From JAWXBR01 sp034440235 (GTDB lineage: Bacteria; Bacteroidota; Ignavibacteria; Kapaibacteriales; Kapaibacteriaceae): DNA of 64,000 nucleotides. Shown here in pieces: positions 8,483 to 17,863 of this stretch (position 1 is its first letter; the number at the start of each line of letters is the position of its first letter). Position numbers and translations under genes: made by a program. The notes below the pieces were generated by a model. The model worked only from the letters and a program-made list of their open reading frames with translations, was not told where the DNA came from and ran no database searches. The stretch spans positions 84,557 to 148,556 of the forward strand of contig JAWXBR010000005.1 of the NCBI GenBank assembly GCA_034440235.1, given 5' to 3'.

Positions 8483-9112
8483 TTATCGCTGGGGCATTGC
8501 GGCTTGCTGGTAGTCGGAAGGGACAACAAACAATGCGGTGTCGGGTGTCTTTGAGGTTGCGACAGAGGCTTCTAGACGGACAGTTTCTGCACCATTCTCC
8601 CACTTTACTACGCGCAAGGGAACGCCCTTTGTGTTTGCCCATGTTTTCATCGAGCCTGCAAACGAATCTGGAATAGAGAACATACCAAGATCGTTGGCTA
8701 CCCATGCTTCGACCTTGTTGCCATTAGGATACACAACAGTTTCAAGATGTGTATCGTGACCAAGGATCTGTACGATTTCTTTGGAGATGGTGTGCACAGG
8801 TACTCCCGTTTCGTCACCCGCGAAGCCCATACCATTCATCGACTTCGTCTCGGCAACGGACATTGCCATCTTACGCTCTGGTATCAGCACAATGAGTGTC
8901 TTGGTTTCAGGGTTCCGAATAACAGACAATGTGCGCTCAGTCATAATCACGTCCAGGCGGATAAGGCTACCATCACCTAGCAGCGACAAGACATTCAATC
9001 CTCGTGCACCAGGTCCTAAAACATTGTACGTTATGGTGCCTTTAAATAGGTCGCCTGCCTGCACAACACTCACGCTTAGCAGCGCGATGATGGCTAAAAG
9101 AAATGTTTTCAT
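8483..9112 (-). CDS. secreted DUF4412 family protein
   Basis: A 209-residue exported protein. The start at 9112 (fifth codon of the longer frame) opens a signal peptide, MKTFLLAIIALLSVSVVQA. The body matches the DUF4412 pattern: an early FKGTITYNV strand, a TLSVIRNPETKTLIVLIPERKMA segment split over two strands, ILGHDTHLETVVYPNG and EAWVANDLGMF. The family is common in Bacteroidota, periplasmic or outer-membrane attached by repute, and of unknown function. It is followed after five bases by another small secreted protein on the same strand. Confidence 0.75.
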   Translation of the reverse strand: MKTFLLAIIALLSVSVVQAGDLFKGTITYNVLGPGARGLNVLSLLGDGSLIRLDVIMTERTLSVIRNPETKTLIVLIPERKMAMSVAETKSMNGMGFAGDETGVPVHTISKEIVQILGHDTHLETVVYPNGNKVEAWVANDLGMFSIPDSFAGSMKTWANTKGVPLRVVKWENGAETVRLEASVATSKTPDTALFVVPSDYQQAAMPQR

Positions 9113-9139
9113 GTGTAGTTCCAATATTGATTCAAAATC

Positions 9140-10702
9140 TTAGATCTTACGACTTACGGTCTTCGCCTGAAGGAACAGCAGTAGATAATCACGTCCGCCG
9201 GCTTTCGAATCTGTGCCACTCATGTTGAAGCCACCGAACGGATGAGCACCAACGAGAGCGCCTGTACACTTGCGGTTCAGATACAGATTGCCACAATGAA
9301 ACTCGGCTTGCGCTCGCTTGAGTTTCTTTTCGCTCTTCGTATAGACGGCGCCAGTGAGTCCGTAGATCGTGTTGTTTGCAATTTCTAGAGCATGATCGAA
9401 GTTCTTGGCTTTGCAGACCGCAAGAACTGGACCGAATATTTCTTCCTGCATGAGGCGCGCATTGGGTTTGACGTTCACGAATACTGTCGGCTCGATGAAG
9501 TAGCCGTCGTGCCCCTTGGCCTTGCCGCCCCCTGAGATGAGTTTGCCTTCTTTTTTACCAACGTTGATGTAGTTGAGGATGGTTTTTTCAGCGCGGGCAC
9601 TGACTACAGGACCCACCAGTGCATTTGTTGCCGGGTCGCCGATTTTGTCTTGAAGCGCATCGACCGAGATTTTAAGTTTTGTTACGAACTCGTCGTAGAT
9701 ATGTGCATCGACAATTGCACGCGAGCATGCAGAACATTTTTGTCCCTGAAAGCTGAACGCTGCTGCGACAACACCAGCCACTGCTTCGTCGACATTGGCA
9801 TCTTTATCCACCACGATCGCATCTTTGCCGCCCATTTCGGCAACCACACGCTTAATCCATATCTGATCTTTTTGCGGTGTAGCTGCAAGCTGGTTGATAT
9901 GCAGTCCGACTTCCATAGAGCCCGTAAACGATACAAAACGAGTCTTAGGATGTCCGACCAGGTAGTCACCCGCTTCCGCACCGCTGGCCACGAGGAAGTT
10001 CAGTACACCATCGGGCAAGCCAGCTTCTGTCATAATGCTCATGTAGAGCCAACCCATCATAGGCGAATCGCTCGAAGGTTTTACGATAACTGTGTTGCCA
10101 GTTACGATAGCTGCAGAACACATGCCTGCGAGAATTGCGAATGGAAAATTCCACGGTGGGATTACGACGCCTACGCCTAGTGGCACATAATACATCTGGT
10201 TGTCTTCGCCCTTTGCAGGAACGATGGGTTGTGGGGCCCCGTAGCGCAGCGCTTCACGTCCGTAAAACTCAAGAAAATCAATAGCCTCTGCTGTGTCGGC
10301 ATCTGCTTCAGCAAAATTTTTACCTACCTCTGAGATCATCCACGCATTAATCTCGAGTCGACGTTTGCGCATAATGCCAGCAGCTTTGAACAGAACACCA
10401 GCTCGCTTCGTGTATGGCACATCCTTCCAAACTTCGAATGCCTTCAACGCCGCCTTCAGGGCCTTGCCTGCATCGTCCTTACCCGACTTTTGAAAAATCC
10501 CCACCACCTCTGACGGTTGCGCAGGATTTACGCTAATGGTTTTGTCGGTCGAACGGACCTTCTTGCCATTAATGATATTCGGGTATTCTTTCCCGAATTG
10601 CTCACGCACAGCTTCGAGCGCTGCCTGCTGCCTTGAAGCAACATCGGGCTTCGAAAAATCGAGAAACGATTCGTTCACAAATGGTTTTGGGGAGGACTTC
10701 AT
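9140..10702 (-). CDS. pruA: L-glutamate gamma-semialdehyde (1-pyrroline-5-carboxylate) dehydrogenase
   Basis: Oxidises glutamate semialdehyde to glutamate with NAD+, the second step of proline breakdown. The 520-residue aldehyde dehydrogenase has PPWNFPFAI (182-190), the NAD loop SFTGSMEVG (258-266), the general base E289 in VAEMGGKDA and the nucleophile C323 in FQGQKCSACSR. The late CTGALVGAHPFGGFNMSGTDSKAGG block is characteristic of the P5C dehydrogenase branch. The ATG at 10702 is the natural family start, but no Shine-Dalgarno sequence is visible before it. No proline dehydrogenase (putA/fadM) is adjacent. Confidence 0.93.
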   Translation of the reverse strand: MKSSPKPFVNESFLDFSKPDVASRQQAALEAVREQFGKEYPNIINGKKVRSTDKTISVNPAQPSEVVGIFQKSGKDDAGKALKAALKAFEVWKDVPYTKRAGVLFKAAGIMRKRRLEINAWMISEVGKNFAEADADTAEAIDFLEFYGREALRYGAPQPIVPAKGEDNQMYYVPLGVGVVIPPWNFPFAILAGMCSAAIVTGNTVIVKPSSDSPMMGWLYMSIMTEAGLPDGVLNFLVASGAEAGDYLVGHPKTRFVSFTGSMEVGLHINQLAATPQKDQIWIKRVVAEMGGKDAIVVDKDANVDEAVAGVVAAAFSFQGQKCSACSRAIVDAHIYDEFVTKLKISVDALQDKIGDPATNALVGPVVSARAEKTILNYINVGKKEGKLISGGGKAKGHDGYFIEPTVFVNVKPNARLMQEEIFGPVLAVCKAKNFDHALEIANNTIYGLTGAVYTKSEKKLKRAQAEFHCGNLYLNRKCTGALVGAHPFGGFNMSGTDSKAGGRDYLLLFLQAKTVSRKI

Positions 10703-10730
10703 TGGTAAGGGGCGCGAAGCGCAAGTAATT

Positions 10731-10751
10731 GGATTGGGGTTAGGATTAGGG
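10731..10751. repeat. short GGATTA/GGGGTTA tandem
   Basis: GGATTGGGGTTAGGATTA and three more G residues form a short array of G-rich heptamer-like units just upstream of pruA. It is only three units long. It may form a G-rich structure in the leader of pruA (on the minus strand it is the C-rich complement). No firm role. Confidence 0.5.
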
Positions 10752-10834
10752 CATGGGTGAGCGCCAGTTTTTGCGTTAACGAGCTGGCCACACAAAATTA
10801 CGAAGTGAAGGGGCGACGCGGTTATGTTTGCAGC

Positions 10835-11464
10835 ATGATAGAGTCCCTGATCGAATTCTTGAACGGACTCCCTGTATGGGGGGTATTACTGTTCGCACTG
10901 ATTGTTTGCTACATCGAGAATCTCGTACCACCGTCACCAAGTGATGTGCTGCTCTTGTTTTGTGGAACGATGGTCGGAATCGGAACTGTGGGCTTTGTAC
11001 CCCTCCTTATCGCGTCCACTCTTGGTAGTGTGGGTGGTTTTGCGACAACGTATTGGATAGGACGAAAATATGGTCGTCGTCTTGTTGATTCCGGGCGAAT
11101 ACCTTTTATAAAGCCAGAATCGATTGCAAAGGTCGAACGATGGTTCGAGAAGTATCAGGGTCTCATTATTGTTGTCAATCGGTTTCTTGCGGGCACACGT
11201 GGTGTAGTGTCGTTCGTTGCTGGCCTCTCACGCCTCCCCTTTCTACGCACCACCTTGTATTGCACGCTTAGTGCTACGGCGTGGAACGCATTAATGATTT
11301 GGCTCGGCATGCTCTTTGGCAAAAATTGGCGTGTTGTAGAATCCTATATCGGCACATACGGTTGGGTGATTACCGGCATCATCGCGGTGCTTATTGCATG
11401 GTGGTTGATTAGACGCTGGCGTGCATCAAAGGCAAAAAACAAGACCCCAGAGAACCCTACTTAA
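10835..11464 (+). CDS. DedA family membrane protein
   Basis: A 209-residue inner-membrane protein of the DedA/SNARE-associated family, a group linked to undecaprenyl-phosphate or phospholipid flipping and envelope homeostasis. Landmarks are the early YIENLVPPSPSDVLLLFCG re-entrant segment, GGFATTYWIGRKYGRRL, the FEKYQGLIIVVNRFLAGTRG block (the conserved R-x(3)-G-x-R region) and a C-terminal membrane helix followed by a basic tail. The ATG at 10835 is preferred because the preceding 26 residues of the frame are unlike the family. No Shine-Dalgarno sequence is evident. It ends against a strong shared terminator. Confidence 0.88.
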   Translation: MIESLIEFLNGLPVWGVLLFALIVCYIENLVPPSPSDVLLLFCGTMVGIGTVGFVPLLIASTLGSVGGFATTYWIGRKYGRRLVDSGRIPFIKPESIAKVERWFEKYQGLIIVVNRFLAGTRGVVSFVAGLSRLPFLRTTLYCTLSATAWNALMIWLGMLFGKNWRVVESYIGTYGWVITGIIAVLIAWWLIRRWRASKAKNKTPENPT

Positions 11465-11470
11465 AACGAA

Positions 11471-11502
11471 AAAGCCCCATTCACAAATGTGAATGGGGCT
11501 TT
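11471..11502. terminator. bidirectional rho-independent terminator
   Basis: A perfect 14-bp stem (AAAGCCCCATTCAC and its complement) with an AAAT loop. T-rich sequence follows in both directions, so it can end both the dedA transcript (plus) and the porV transcript (minus). Confidence 0.92.
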
Positions 11503-11571
11503 GAGTTATTCCGGTATGAGTTGTCGCTATGCGAGTATTGGTATTTGAGCGTTGCAATGAGCGAGCCGGCC

Positions 11572-12642
11572 TCAGCCCTCGGTACCCCAGTCAACGAGAA
11601 GCGAGAACCGTAATGTGTTTGCTAGCGGGTGGTTCTCTTCGATCGTAAGGATGTACGAGAAGTCTAGCTTGAACAATTCGTATTTAACACCCGCGCCGAG
11701 TGTGAAGTACTGACGATTACCTGCTGCCTGGGGCTCTGTGAAATAGCCACCACGAAGGGCTACGATCTGGTCGTAGACGTATTCCAGGCCGACACCGGTT
11801 TCCAAGCCCCCTCTGCCCCATGACGTGACAAATGAAACTGGAATAGGATCTGAGCCAAGTGCGTCACGGCGGACGAGCAGCTTCGCGAAGTCGGCGGAGA
11901 TAAGCAGGTCGTTGAATTCGTCTTCGACGAGCTTGAATGCAACACCAATGCGTAAGGTTGTTGGTAGCGGATCGGATTCGTTAAGATAGGTTACTTTCGG
12001 ACCTACGTTTTGGAGGTTAATACCCAGGCCGAGCACGTTGTCGAAGTTTTGACCAAACAGTGTGAGCTTATCCGGTTTCCAGAGAAAGCCAAGATCGAAA
12101 GCACCTGAGATTCCGACTCCGGCACCAGCCTGACCAGGGCCAGCTGGTGCAAGATTCGACTGAATGTACTTGATCTGAATGCCTGCACACAAATCTTCTG
12201 CCACGTGTGTGCCGTATGATACGCCAAGTGCAAATTCGTTTGAGCGAAATTTACCCAGAGCAGTACCATCGGGTGCTGTACGAGTGAATTCACCCAGGTT
12301 CATAAAGATCATTGTACCAGCTATTGTACCATCGATAGCTTCGATGTACTGACCGTAGGTACCATAAGAGTAGAATAGGTCTGCATTGAACTGTGGAAGC
12401 CACTTAGAAAAGCTGAGCGCAATCTGACGTGAGTTTTGAAAACCCAAGCCTGCAGGATTCCAGAACACTGCGTTCACATCGTCAGCAATAGCTGTCCCCA
12501 CGTCACCCATACCACTGGCCCGGGCATCCGGACTGATCAGAAGGAAGGGCACCGCTGCACCGCCGGCTTGGCCGAACGACGTGGTGGACGCCATGAGGCC
12601 CATGATGGCTACTGCTAAAGCGCCCTTTTTGATCATCGTCAT
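11572..12642 (-). CDS. porV: PorV/PorQ-family outer-membrane protein of type IX secretion
   Basis: A 356-residue FadL-like outer-membrane beta barrel. It has a signal peptide (MTMIKKGALAVAIMGLM to TSFGQ), then the family signature FLLISPDARASGMGDVGTAI and DDVNAVFWNPAGLGF, and regular amphipathic strands to the C terminus. In characterised systems PorV carries cargo from the translocon to the PorU sortase. The AAGGAG five bases before the ATG supports the start at 12642. It lies immediately downstream of porU, the classical pairing, which favours PorV over the related PorQ. A TAATTTTG element at 12684-12677 could give it its own promoter. Confidence 0.88.
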   Translation of the reverse strand: MTMIKKGALAVAIMGLMASTTSFGQAGGAAVPFLLISPDARASGMGDVGTAIADDVNAVFWNPAGLGFQNSRQIALSFSKWLPQFNADLFYSYGTYGQYIEAIDGTIAGTMIFMNLGEFTRTAPDGTALGKFRSNEFALGVSYGTHVAEDLCAGIQIKYIQSNLAPAGPGQAGAGVGISGAFDLGFLWKPDKLTLFGQNFDNVLGLGINLQNVGPKVTYLNESDPLPTTLRIGVAFKLVEDEFNDLLISADFAKLLVRRDALGSDPIPVSFVTSWGRGGLETGVGLEYVYDQIVALRGGYFTEPQAAGNRQYFTLGAGVKYELFKLDFSYILTIEENHPLANTLRFSLLVDWGTEG

Positions 12643-12681
12643 ACATTCTCCTTACGTGAGGTCTAGGTCAAGAATTCAAAA

Positions 12682-15600
12682 TTAACGAATGAGACTCAAC
12701 TTGCCGCTGACATCGTGCACAAGATCATCGTCAGTAGTTATTCGTACTACGCAGAGATAGACGCCAGTTCCGAGTATCGCGCCCTCGTTGTCAAACGCAT
12801 TCCATGTGAGTTCTGCTGTCTGTCGATCTTCGATTCGCATCGGTTCGGTAAAGACAAGACGGCCTTGCATATCGAAAATCTTGAGTTCGGCATTGAATGG
12901 CTGACTCATGTTATGCGTGAATCGAATTGTCGTAGCTGATACGAATGGATTGGGATAGTTGGTAATACCTTCTGTGACGACGCCAGCCGACGAATCCGCA
13001 ATGCGAAATGTTGTTGTGGCTTCGGTGAAATTATTCAGAACGTCCCACGCACGAACACGCACAGTGTGATGTCCGGAAGGCAATCCAAAAATCTGTTTCT
13101 CTGCCGTGCCCGCCCTACTATTCTCGAGGGATGTACTGAACGTAGTTGTGAGGTTCTCAATAATTAAGCCTTCATCGAACGACGCTTCGAGTTCGTGTCC
13201 GATGCCAATGCCTGTTGTGTTAATACCTGTGGAATCCTTGAGGTCTACAATGAGAATCGGATTCGAACGAACGAGGCCACCTGAAATGAATTTTCTTGAA
13301 TCCATAAACACGGCCATGTCTGGACCTATGTCGTCATTAAACTGCGCCTCCTCGACACCGTCGACAACAATTCTTTCGGTAGCGCCCATGGCAAAGCGCG
13401 TACTATCGCCAACAGCATATCCAAAGAGTGCTGCGTTCGACGATGAAAAGCCAATGTCCTTCGGTACAACGAACGTAGCAGTAAAGCGACCGTTTTCAAC
13501 TTTATAAGAGCCCCGACTGAGTGCAGCTCCACGGCGTCTGAAGTTGTTCACAGTTTTTTCTGCGTCAGTGTCAATCACCGACACATCGACCGTTGCATCA
13601 TACAGAGATACGGTGGCTACACCGTTGAATGTATCATCAACATCCATCGTACCAAGCTTTGTGCATCTACCAGTTACGGTAACTGTTGACAATGCTTTGA
13701 GGTTGATCGTTGATGTATCGGTTATTGCGATGTCGTTCAACGTTTCAAAGACAACGTGTCTGTCTGGTACATGAAGTCGAATGGTTGGGTCACCCAGCAA
13801 AAAGAACTTCTCGTCATTGTTCCCAGTGAACTTCTGCTTCATAGCGAACATTGCATCACCAAGTCGAGGGAAGCGACCATCGGCTTCGCGTGTGAACAGG
13901 TCTAGAAAAAATTGCTTTGTTATCTGGGCATTGGATGCTGCAAACACGACGCGAGTGGCAGAGAAAACTCCAATGGCACCATTTTCTGGAAGTAACAAAA
14001 GATCCTCGGCACCCGACTGAGTCTCAGTCATGTCAAACCGTGCAAAGTCGCATGTGGCAGCAGTAAGAAAGAACGGTTTAGTACTGTTCGTCATCGACGA
14101 AGGTGTGGTCTCACGTGCGAAGACGATCTCATGTGCCCAAACACGTGGATTGCCGTGTCCGATCCAATTCAGAATGAGCGTACCCGACGTATTCACTGTC
14201 GAGAGTAGTTCATCAGTTACAGAAGGTTTCCGTCTGCCGCGCGCCACGTTTTCGGTTGGGTACTCCACCATGTAGAGTTTTTTGGACTGAAATTCACGCG
14301 GCACGTAATTCTCGGCGAGTTCTTCGCTCTGATTCAGGTGGAGATCGCGGTCAGACTTGCTGTCACTTGTTGGACCATCATCTGCGACAAGCGTAACCCG
14401 TGTGCGCCAGTCGTCTGTTGATGTTTCGCTTTCATAGCGACGAATTTTTTCTATCATTACATAGCCGACTTCATCAGATGTAATCGGCATACGTCCTATA
14501 GCTAAATCGATGCGCAGGTCGTTACCAACGGCACGCACGAAGTAGTCATCGGTGGTATACGTGTACAGGCCATACGCTGCGTTATACGGATCTAACGATT
14601 CGTAAGGAGGAATGAAGCTAGTCTGACTTGTTGAAATGTTCTTGTAGTCGAAATGTCCGTCGCCCCATAACAAAACATAACGCGGCTTCTGTGACCACGT
14701 GCTGAGGGCATTGGAGAAGAAGTCGCGCATTGCTGTTGGGTCGAGTGCACCGTAGCTGAATTCGTTCGCTATTTCTTCGGTTGTTACGACCGACACCGTT
14801 AGGTCACCCTTTGAATTTCTATACGCAGCGTATGCTTTCGCCGACTGCAGCATCGAGGGATGTGTTACGACAATGACATCGGTATTCGCAGGTGTTGCAC
14901 GCAGATTCGCAAAAGGAATTTTTTCTAGCGACGCTGTGCGAATGTTGCTCGAGAGGAAGTATTGGCGCGGAGAAGCACTATCGAGAATCTCGCGTGCTGC
15001 AAACATGCCACCAGTGTTCGCTGCGTTTTCGAGGAGCTGCGGACGTGCCTTGTTTGTAATGTCAAAACCGTATATCTCGCCGCTAAAGCCATAGACATCG
15101 TATTGAAGTGCTCCCCGTACATCTGCATCCGTCCAGAATTCAAACTCTCCGTCAGATGCAGAAAGCGCACGAGGATAATGAATCTCGAACCAGTCTAGAA
15201 GTCCGTTTGCGTTCAAATCGACGCTCTCGTACTGCAGTCGCAATGCACTTCGTCCGTCAGACGGCAGACGCGTTGCGTCGATTACAGCCGACATCGTGTC
15301 ATCATACGCATCCATGTACTCGGGTACAGAGGCTATGTTTTTCTGTGCAAAGACCGACCCGTTTTCCGAGATCGTATATACACCCGTCTGACCACTTCGA
15401 TGGGCAAGAGCGAATCGATAAAGAACCGTTCCGCTTTGCACAAAACCGGGCAGCACCGTTGTAACGGACATCGACCCCTTGTTCTCGATACTGCGTCCGT
15501 ACCAACGTCGGCCGGACCCAGAGCTGTACGGACTGGCCACTTCTTCTTCTAAAAAAACCCGTCCGGTAACGCGCGACGGCTTCTGCGGCGGCTCTGCAAC

Positions 15601-16569
15601 GGGCGCCGCACGCATTTGTGCACGTCGCCCATCAGCCCCGCCCCACGTAAGCAGATAGCCTGCTTTCGTAGCGTAGTGATTGATGAAATGCGATACGCGT
15701 TTCCCGTTCCAACGAAATCCACCGGGCGCCGATGCGTAGAACATCACGTCCTGAATCGATCCATCTCCGTTTGTATGAACGATGATGTCCTGTTCTGCTA
15801 ATGTATTCGCAAGTGCCGAGTCTACATGTTCAGGTAGTTCTGTACCACCACGCCCGAACACACGCATCGAACGTGCTGCGGCTGCATCTGTCGGAATTGA
15901 ATGTTTGCGAAGTTCGTCTGCTGAAATCCTGTATATCCCCTGCTTCTCAACGCTGATGCGATATACATGTGTGAATGACTCAGCACCTGACTGAACCGCT
16001 TCGTAATCTTTATTATTAAGACGTTCCGCTGTGCGCTTCAACGGACTCAGCGCTAGTGCTACTTCAGCTTGTCGCACGTACTTCGTTACACCATTACGCG
16101 TCTCGGCCACTACGATATTTACTTCGGCCACATGTCGGTCGCGAGCAATACCGGCATAATGAACGCTCAAGGGTTCGGTAAGGGGCTCCGGCATGATGCC
16201 GGAGAAGGACAAAGCCTCCGCAATAGGTGCGAGGTGATACTGTCGTTCGTTCGTCGTGACATGTGATCTCGTTACCTCGAAGCCTGTCGCTGAAGGAACG
16301 TCAATGTCAAAACGTAACACCCACTGCACAATGCTTCCGTCGATGTTCTGATGTTGTCTGCCACCAACAAACTCTGGTGTTATGACGGTTCGACCATTAA
16401 CGACGTTCGTGTCCCACTTGATGACAGGGGTGTACGTAAACGCGTACGACGTAGGCGTTGACGTTTGAACGCGCACGCCCTGCGGCACACCAGCATGAGC
16501 CACACTAGTAGCAAGCATTAGGCATACGACGCAAGCGAAAATCGTCTGAACTCGTGTCATAATGGACAT
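12682..16569 (-). CDS. porU: type IX secretion system sortase PorU
   Basis: A 1295-residue exported protein of the gingipain (C25) peptidase family that removes the C-terminal signal from cargo and links it to surface lipopolysaccharide. After a signal peptide (ending SVAHAG), a long N-terminal beta region leads to the caspase-like domain. There the catalytic His lies in LNWIGHGNPRVWAHE (about residue 805) and the Cys in TAATCDFARFD (about residue 840), preceded by VLLWGDGHFDYKN. The last 90 residues (NYPNPFVSATTIRF to KLSLIR) are themselves a type A sorting domain, as known for PorU, where it is retained. Two possible ATGs (16569 and 16560) are equally plausible. Confidence 0.93.
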   Translation of the reverse strand: MSIMTRVQTIFACVVCLMLATSVAHAGVPQGVRVQTSTPTSYAFTYTPVIKWDTNVVNGRTVITPEFVGGRQHQNIDGSIVQWVLRFDIDVPSATGFEVTRSHVTTNERQYHLAPIAEALSFSGIMPEPLTEPLSVHYAGIARDRHVAEVNIVVAETRNGVTKYVRQAEVALALSPLKRTAERLNNKDYEAVQSGAESFTHVYRISVEKQGIYRISADELRKHSIPTDAAAARSMRVFGRGGTELPEHVDSALANTLAEQDIIVHTNGDGSIQDVMFYASAPGGFRWNGKRVSHFINHYATKAGYLLTWGGADGRRAQMRAAPVAEPPQKPSRVTGRVFLEEEVASPYSSGSGRRWYGRSIENKGSMSVTTVLPGFVQSGTVLYRFALAHRSGQTGVYTISENGSVFAQKNIASVPEYMDAYDDTMSAVIDATRLPSDGRSALRLQYESVDLNANGLLDWFEIHYPRALSASDGEFEFWTDADVRGALQYDVYGFSGEIYGFDITNKARPQLLENAANTGGMFAAREILDSASPRQYFLSSNIRTASLEKIPFANLRATPANTDVIVVTHPSMLQSAKAYAAYRNSKGDLTVSVVTTEEIANEFSYGALDPTAMRDFFSNALSTWSQKPRYVLLWGDGHFDYKNISTSQTSFIPPYESLDPYNAAYGLYTYTTDDYFVRAVGNDLRIDLAIGRMPITSDEVGYVMIEKIRRYESETSTDDWRTRVTLVADDGPTSDSKSDRDLHLNQSEELAENYVPREFQSKKLYMVEYPTENVARGRRKPSVTDELLSTVNTSGTLILNWIGHGNPRVWAHEIVFARETTPSSMTNSTKPFFLTAATCDFARFDMTETQSGAEDLLLLPENGAIGVFSATRVVFAASNAQITKQFFLDLFTREADGRFPRLGDAMFAMKQKFTGNNDEKFFLLGDPTIRLHVPDRHVVFETLNDIAITDTSTINLKALSTVTVTGRCTKLGTMDVDDTFNGVATVSLYDATVDVSVIDTDAEKTVNNFRRRGAALSRGSYKVENGRFTATFVVPKDIGFSSSNAALFGYAVGDSTRFAMGATERIVVDGVEEAQFNDDIGPDMAVFMDSRKFISGGLVRSNPILIVDLKDSTGINTTGIGIGHELEASFDEGLIIENLTTTFSTSLENSRAGTAEKQIFGLPSGHHTVRVRAWDVLNNFTEATTTFRIADSSAGVVTEGITNYPNPFVSATTIRFTHNMSQPFNAELKIFDMQGRLVFTEPMRIEDRQTAELTWNAFDNEGAILGTGVYLCVVRITTDDDLVHDVSGKLSLIR

Positions 16570-16583
16570 CTAGATAATGAGCC

Positions 16584-16612
16584 TAAAAAACACCCCATCT
16601 ACAGAAGGTGTT
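16584..16612 (-). terminator. rho-independent terminator after the AhpD-like operon
   Basis: AACACC (16589-16594) pairs with GGTGTT (16607-16612). On the minus strand the hairpin is followed by a run of T. It lies about 100 bases beyond the last AhpD-like gene and just before porU. The rest of this gap contains no gene. Confidence 0.7.
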
Positions 16613-16713
16613 AGAGACGCAGAAATTGAAAGGTATTGTAAGCCCCTTATCCCTTGTTTTACCATAGGCTTAGAAGGTGTAGGAGGCAGTCGTGTATGAC
16701 AGAATGACAACCC

Positions 16714-17280
16714 TCATTCCGATCCCGTAGAAAATACTTGTTTGTATCCCGTTAGGTAGCCTTCAGCAGCACGCGTCTTGCCAATCGAATCATAGATACT
16801 AAGATCGTCCGGTGCCCATGTGGCAAGTCCGTCTACGTATCTATTAAACATGCAAAACGACGCGCCAATCAACAATGCATCATGTATTTCAGCATCGGTT
16901 GCGCCTTCGTTTCGGGCACGGGCAATGTCTTCATCTGTAACGTTCAAGCCCCCTTCCCGCACCTTATCACCAATGTTCATCAGCGCTTTGAGTTTTTCTG
17001 TGATGGGGGCTGTTGAGGGGTCTTGCAGAACCGCATGCACTACGCTGTAATCGCCACCCATCTGGTGTGCTGCAATTGCGGTGTGTATCGTAGCGCAATA
17101 CTTGCATTTGTTACCATTCGACACATACGCAGCAAGCATTTCGCGTTCGCCCGGTGTTAGCGTCCCTTCGTCATGCAGCAAGGCATTTGCCAACTCATTC
17201 ATCGGACGTGTCTGCTCGGGGTGCGACATCATTAAACCGCGAATGCCCGGTGCACCTTCAGGTACGTTAATGTGAGCCAT
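16714..17280 (-). CDS. AhpD-like peroxidase-related protein, copy 1
   Basis: A 188-residue member of the carboxymuconolactone decarboxylase/AhpD superfamily ('uncharacterised peroxidase-related enzyme' type). The all-helical core carries GEREMLAAYVSNGNKCKYCATIHTA, written here in two parts: GEREMLAAYVS (44-54) and NKCKYCATIHTA (57-68). These give the C59/C62 pair and H66 that in AhpD form the redox centre and proton relay. The start MAHINVPEGAPGIRGL is shared with the two paralogues next to it. The ATG overlaps the stop of copy 2 by one base (TAATG), so translation is coupled. Likely substrates are peroxides or reactive aldehydes, but none is known. Confidence 0.82.
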   Translation of the reverse strand: MAHINVPEGAPGIRGLMMSHPEQTRPMNELANALLHDEGTLTPGEREMLAAYVSNGNKCKYCATIHTAIAAHQMGGDYSVVHAVLQDPSTAPITEKLKALMNIGDKVREGGLNVTDEDIARARNEGATDAEIHDALLIGASFCMFNRYVDGLATWAPDDLSIYDSIGKTRAAEGYLTGYKQVFSTGSE

Positions 17281-17825
17281 TACTTTGTTAGTCCTTTGCG
17301 CTCGTATCCGTTTGTTGTTAGGCGCTCTGCAAGCGTCTCGTAATACGAATCGGTTGCTGGATAGTCTGAGGCAAGTCCGTCTACATAGCGGTTGTAAAAG
17401 CAGAACAACGCTGCTGTTAATACCGTGTCGTGTATGTCGAGGTCCGAAGCACCCGCTTTGCGCGCATGAGCAATTGCTTGCTCGTCGACTTCTCGTGCAT
17501 CACCCTGAACAAGTGCTGCAATGGTTAACAGCGCATGCATGCGTTCGCTCACCGGAGCTGAGGTATGATCGCTCATAACCTTTTGTACTACATCCATACC
17601 GCCAACGTAGCGGGCAGCAGTGTAAGCATGTGCGTTTGTGCAGAACTTGCATGCGTTGCGCGACGAGACTAGGGTTGCGATGAGCTCGCGTTCGCCTTCG
17701 GTGAGCGAGGACGGACCTCGCAATAGTGCCTGCGTTAGGTCTCGCACGTGTTCGCTCGAATCGAGTCGTTCTTCGAGAAGACCTGTGATGCCCGGGAAAG
17801 GCGACGAAACGTTAATGTGCGGCAT
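17280..17825 (-). CDS. AhpD-like peroxidase-related protein, copy 2
   Basis: A 181-residue paralogue of the genes on both sides. Start at 17825 chosen by alignment of MPHINVSSPFPGITGL with the neighbours. The redox block is NACKFCTNAHAYTA with C59, C62 and H66 at exactly the same positions as copies 1 and 3. The second half repeats the motif DxDIHDTVLTAALFCFYNRYVDGL seen in all three (AEIHDALLIGASFCMFNRYVDGL-like in copy 1). Middle gene of the three-gene run; overlaps copy 1 by one base and follows copy 3 after 38 bases. Confidence 0.82.
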   Translation of the reverse strand: MPHINVSSPFPGITGLLEERLDSSEHVRDLTQALLRGPSSLTEGERELIATLVSSRNACKFCTNAHAYTAARYVGGMDVVQKVMSDHTSAPVSERMHALLTIAALVQGDAREVDEQAIAHARKAGASDLDIHDTVLTAALFCFYNRYVDGLASDYPATDSYYETLAERLTTNGYERKGLTK

Positions 17826-17863
17826 GTCAGTTTTGCCTTGCAATGTCGCGTGCGTGTGGCATA

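Noticed and set aside
8747..9143. Plus-strand frames opposite the DUF4412 gene
   Set aside because: Antisense shadows without ribosome sites. The minus-strand DUF4412 frame has a signal peptide and family motifs.
10731..10751. Telomere-like GGATTA/GGGGTTA run upstream of pruA
   Set aside because: Only three short units in a circular-type gene context, no hairpin or genome end. Recorded as a short repeat only.
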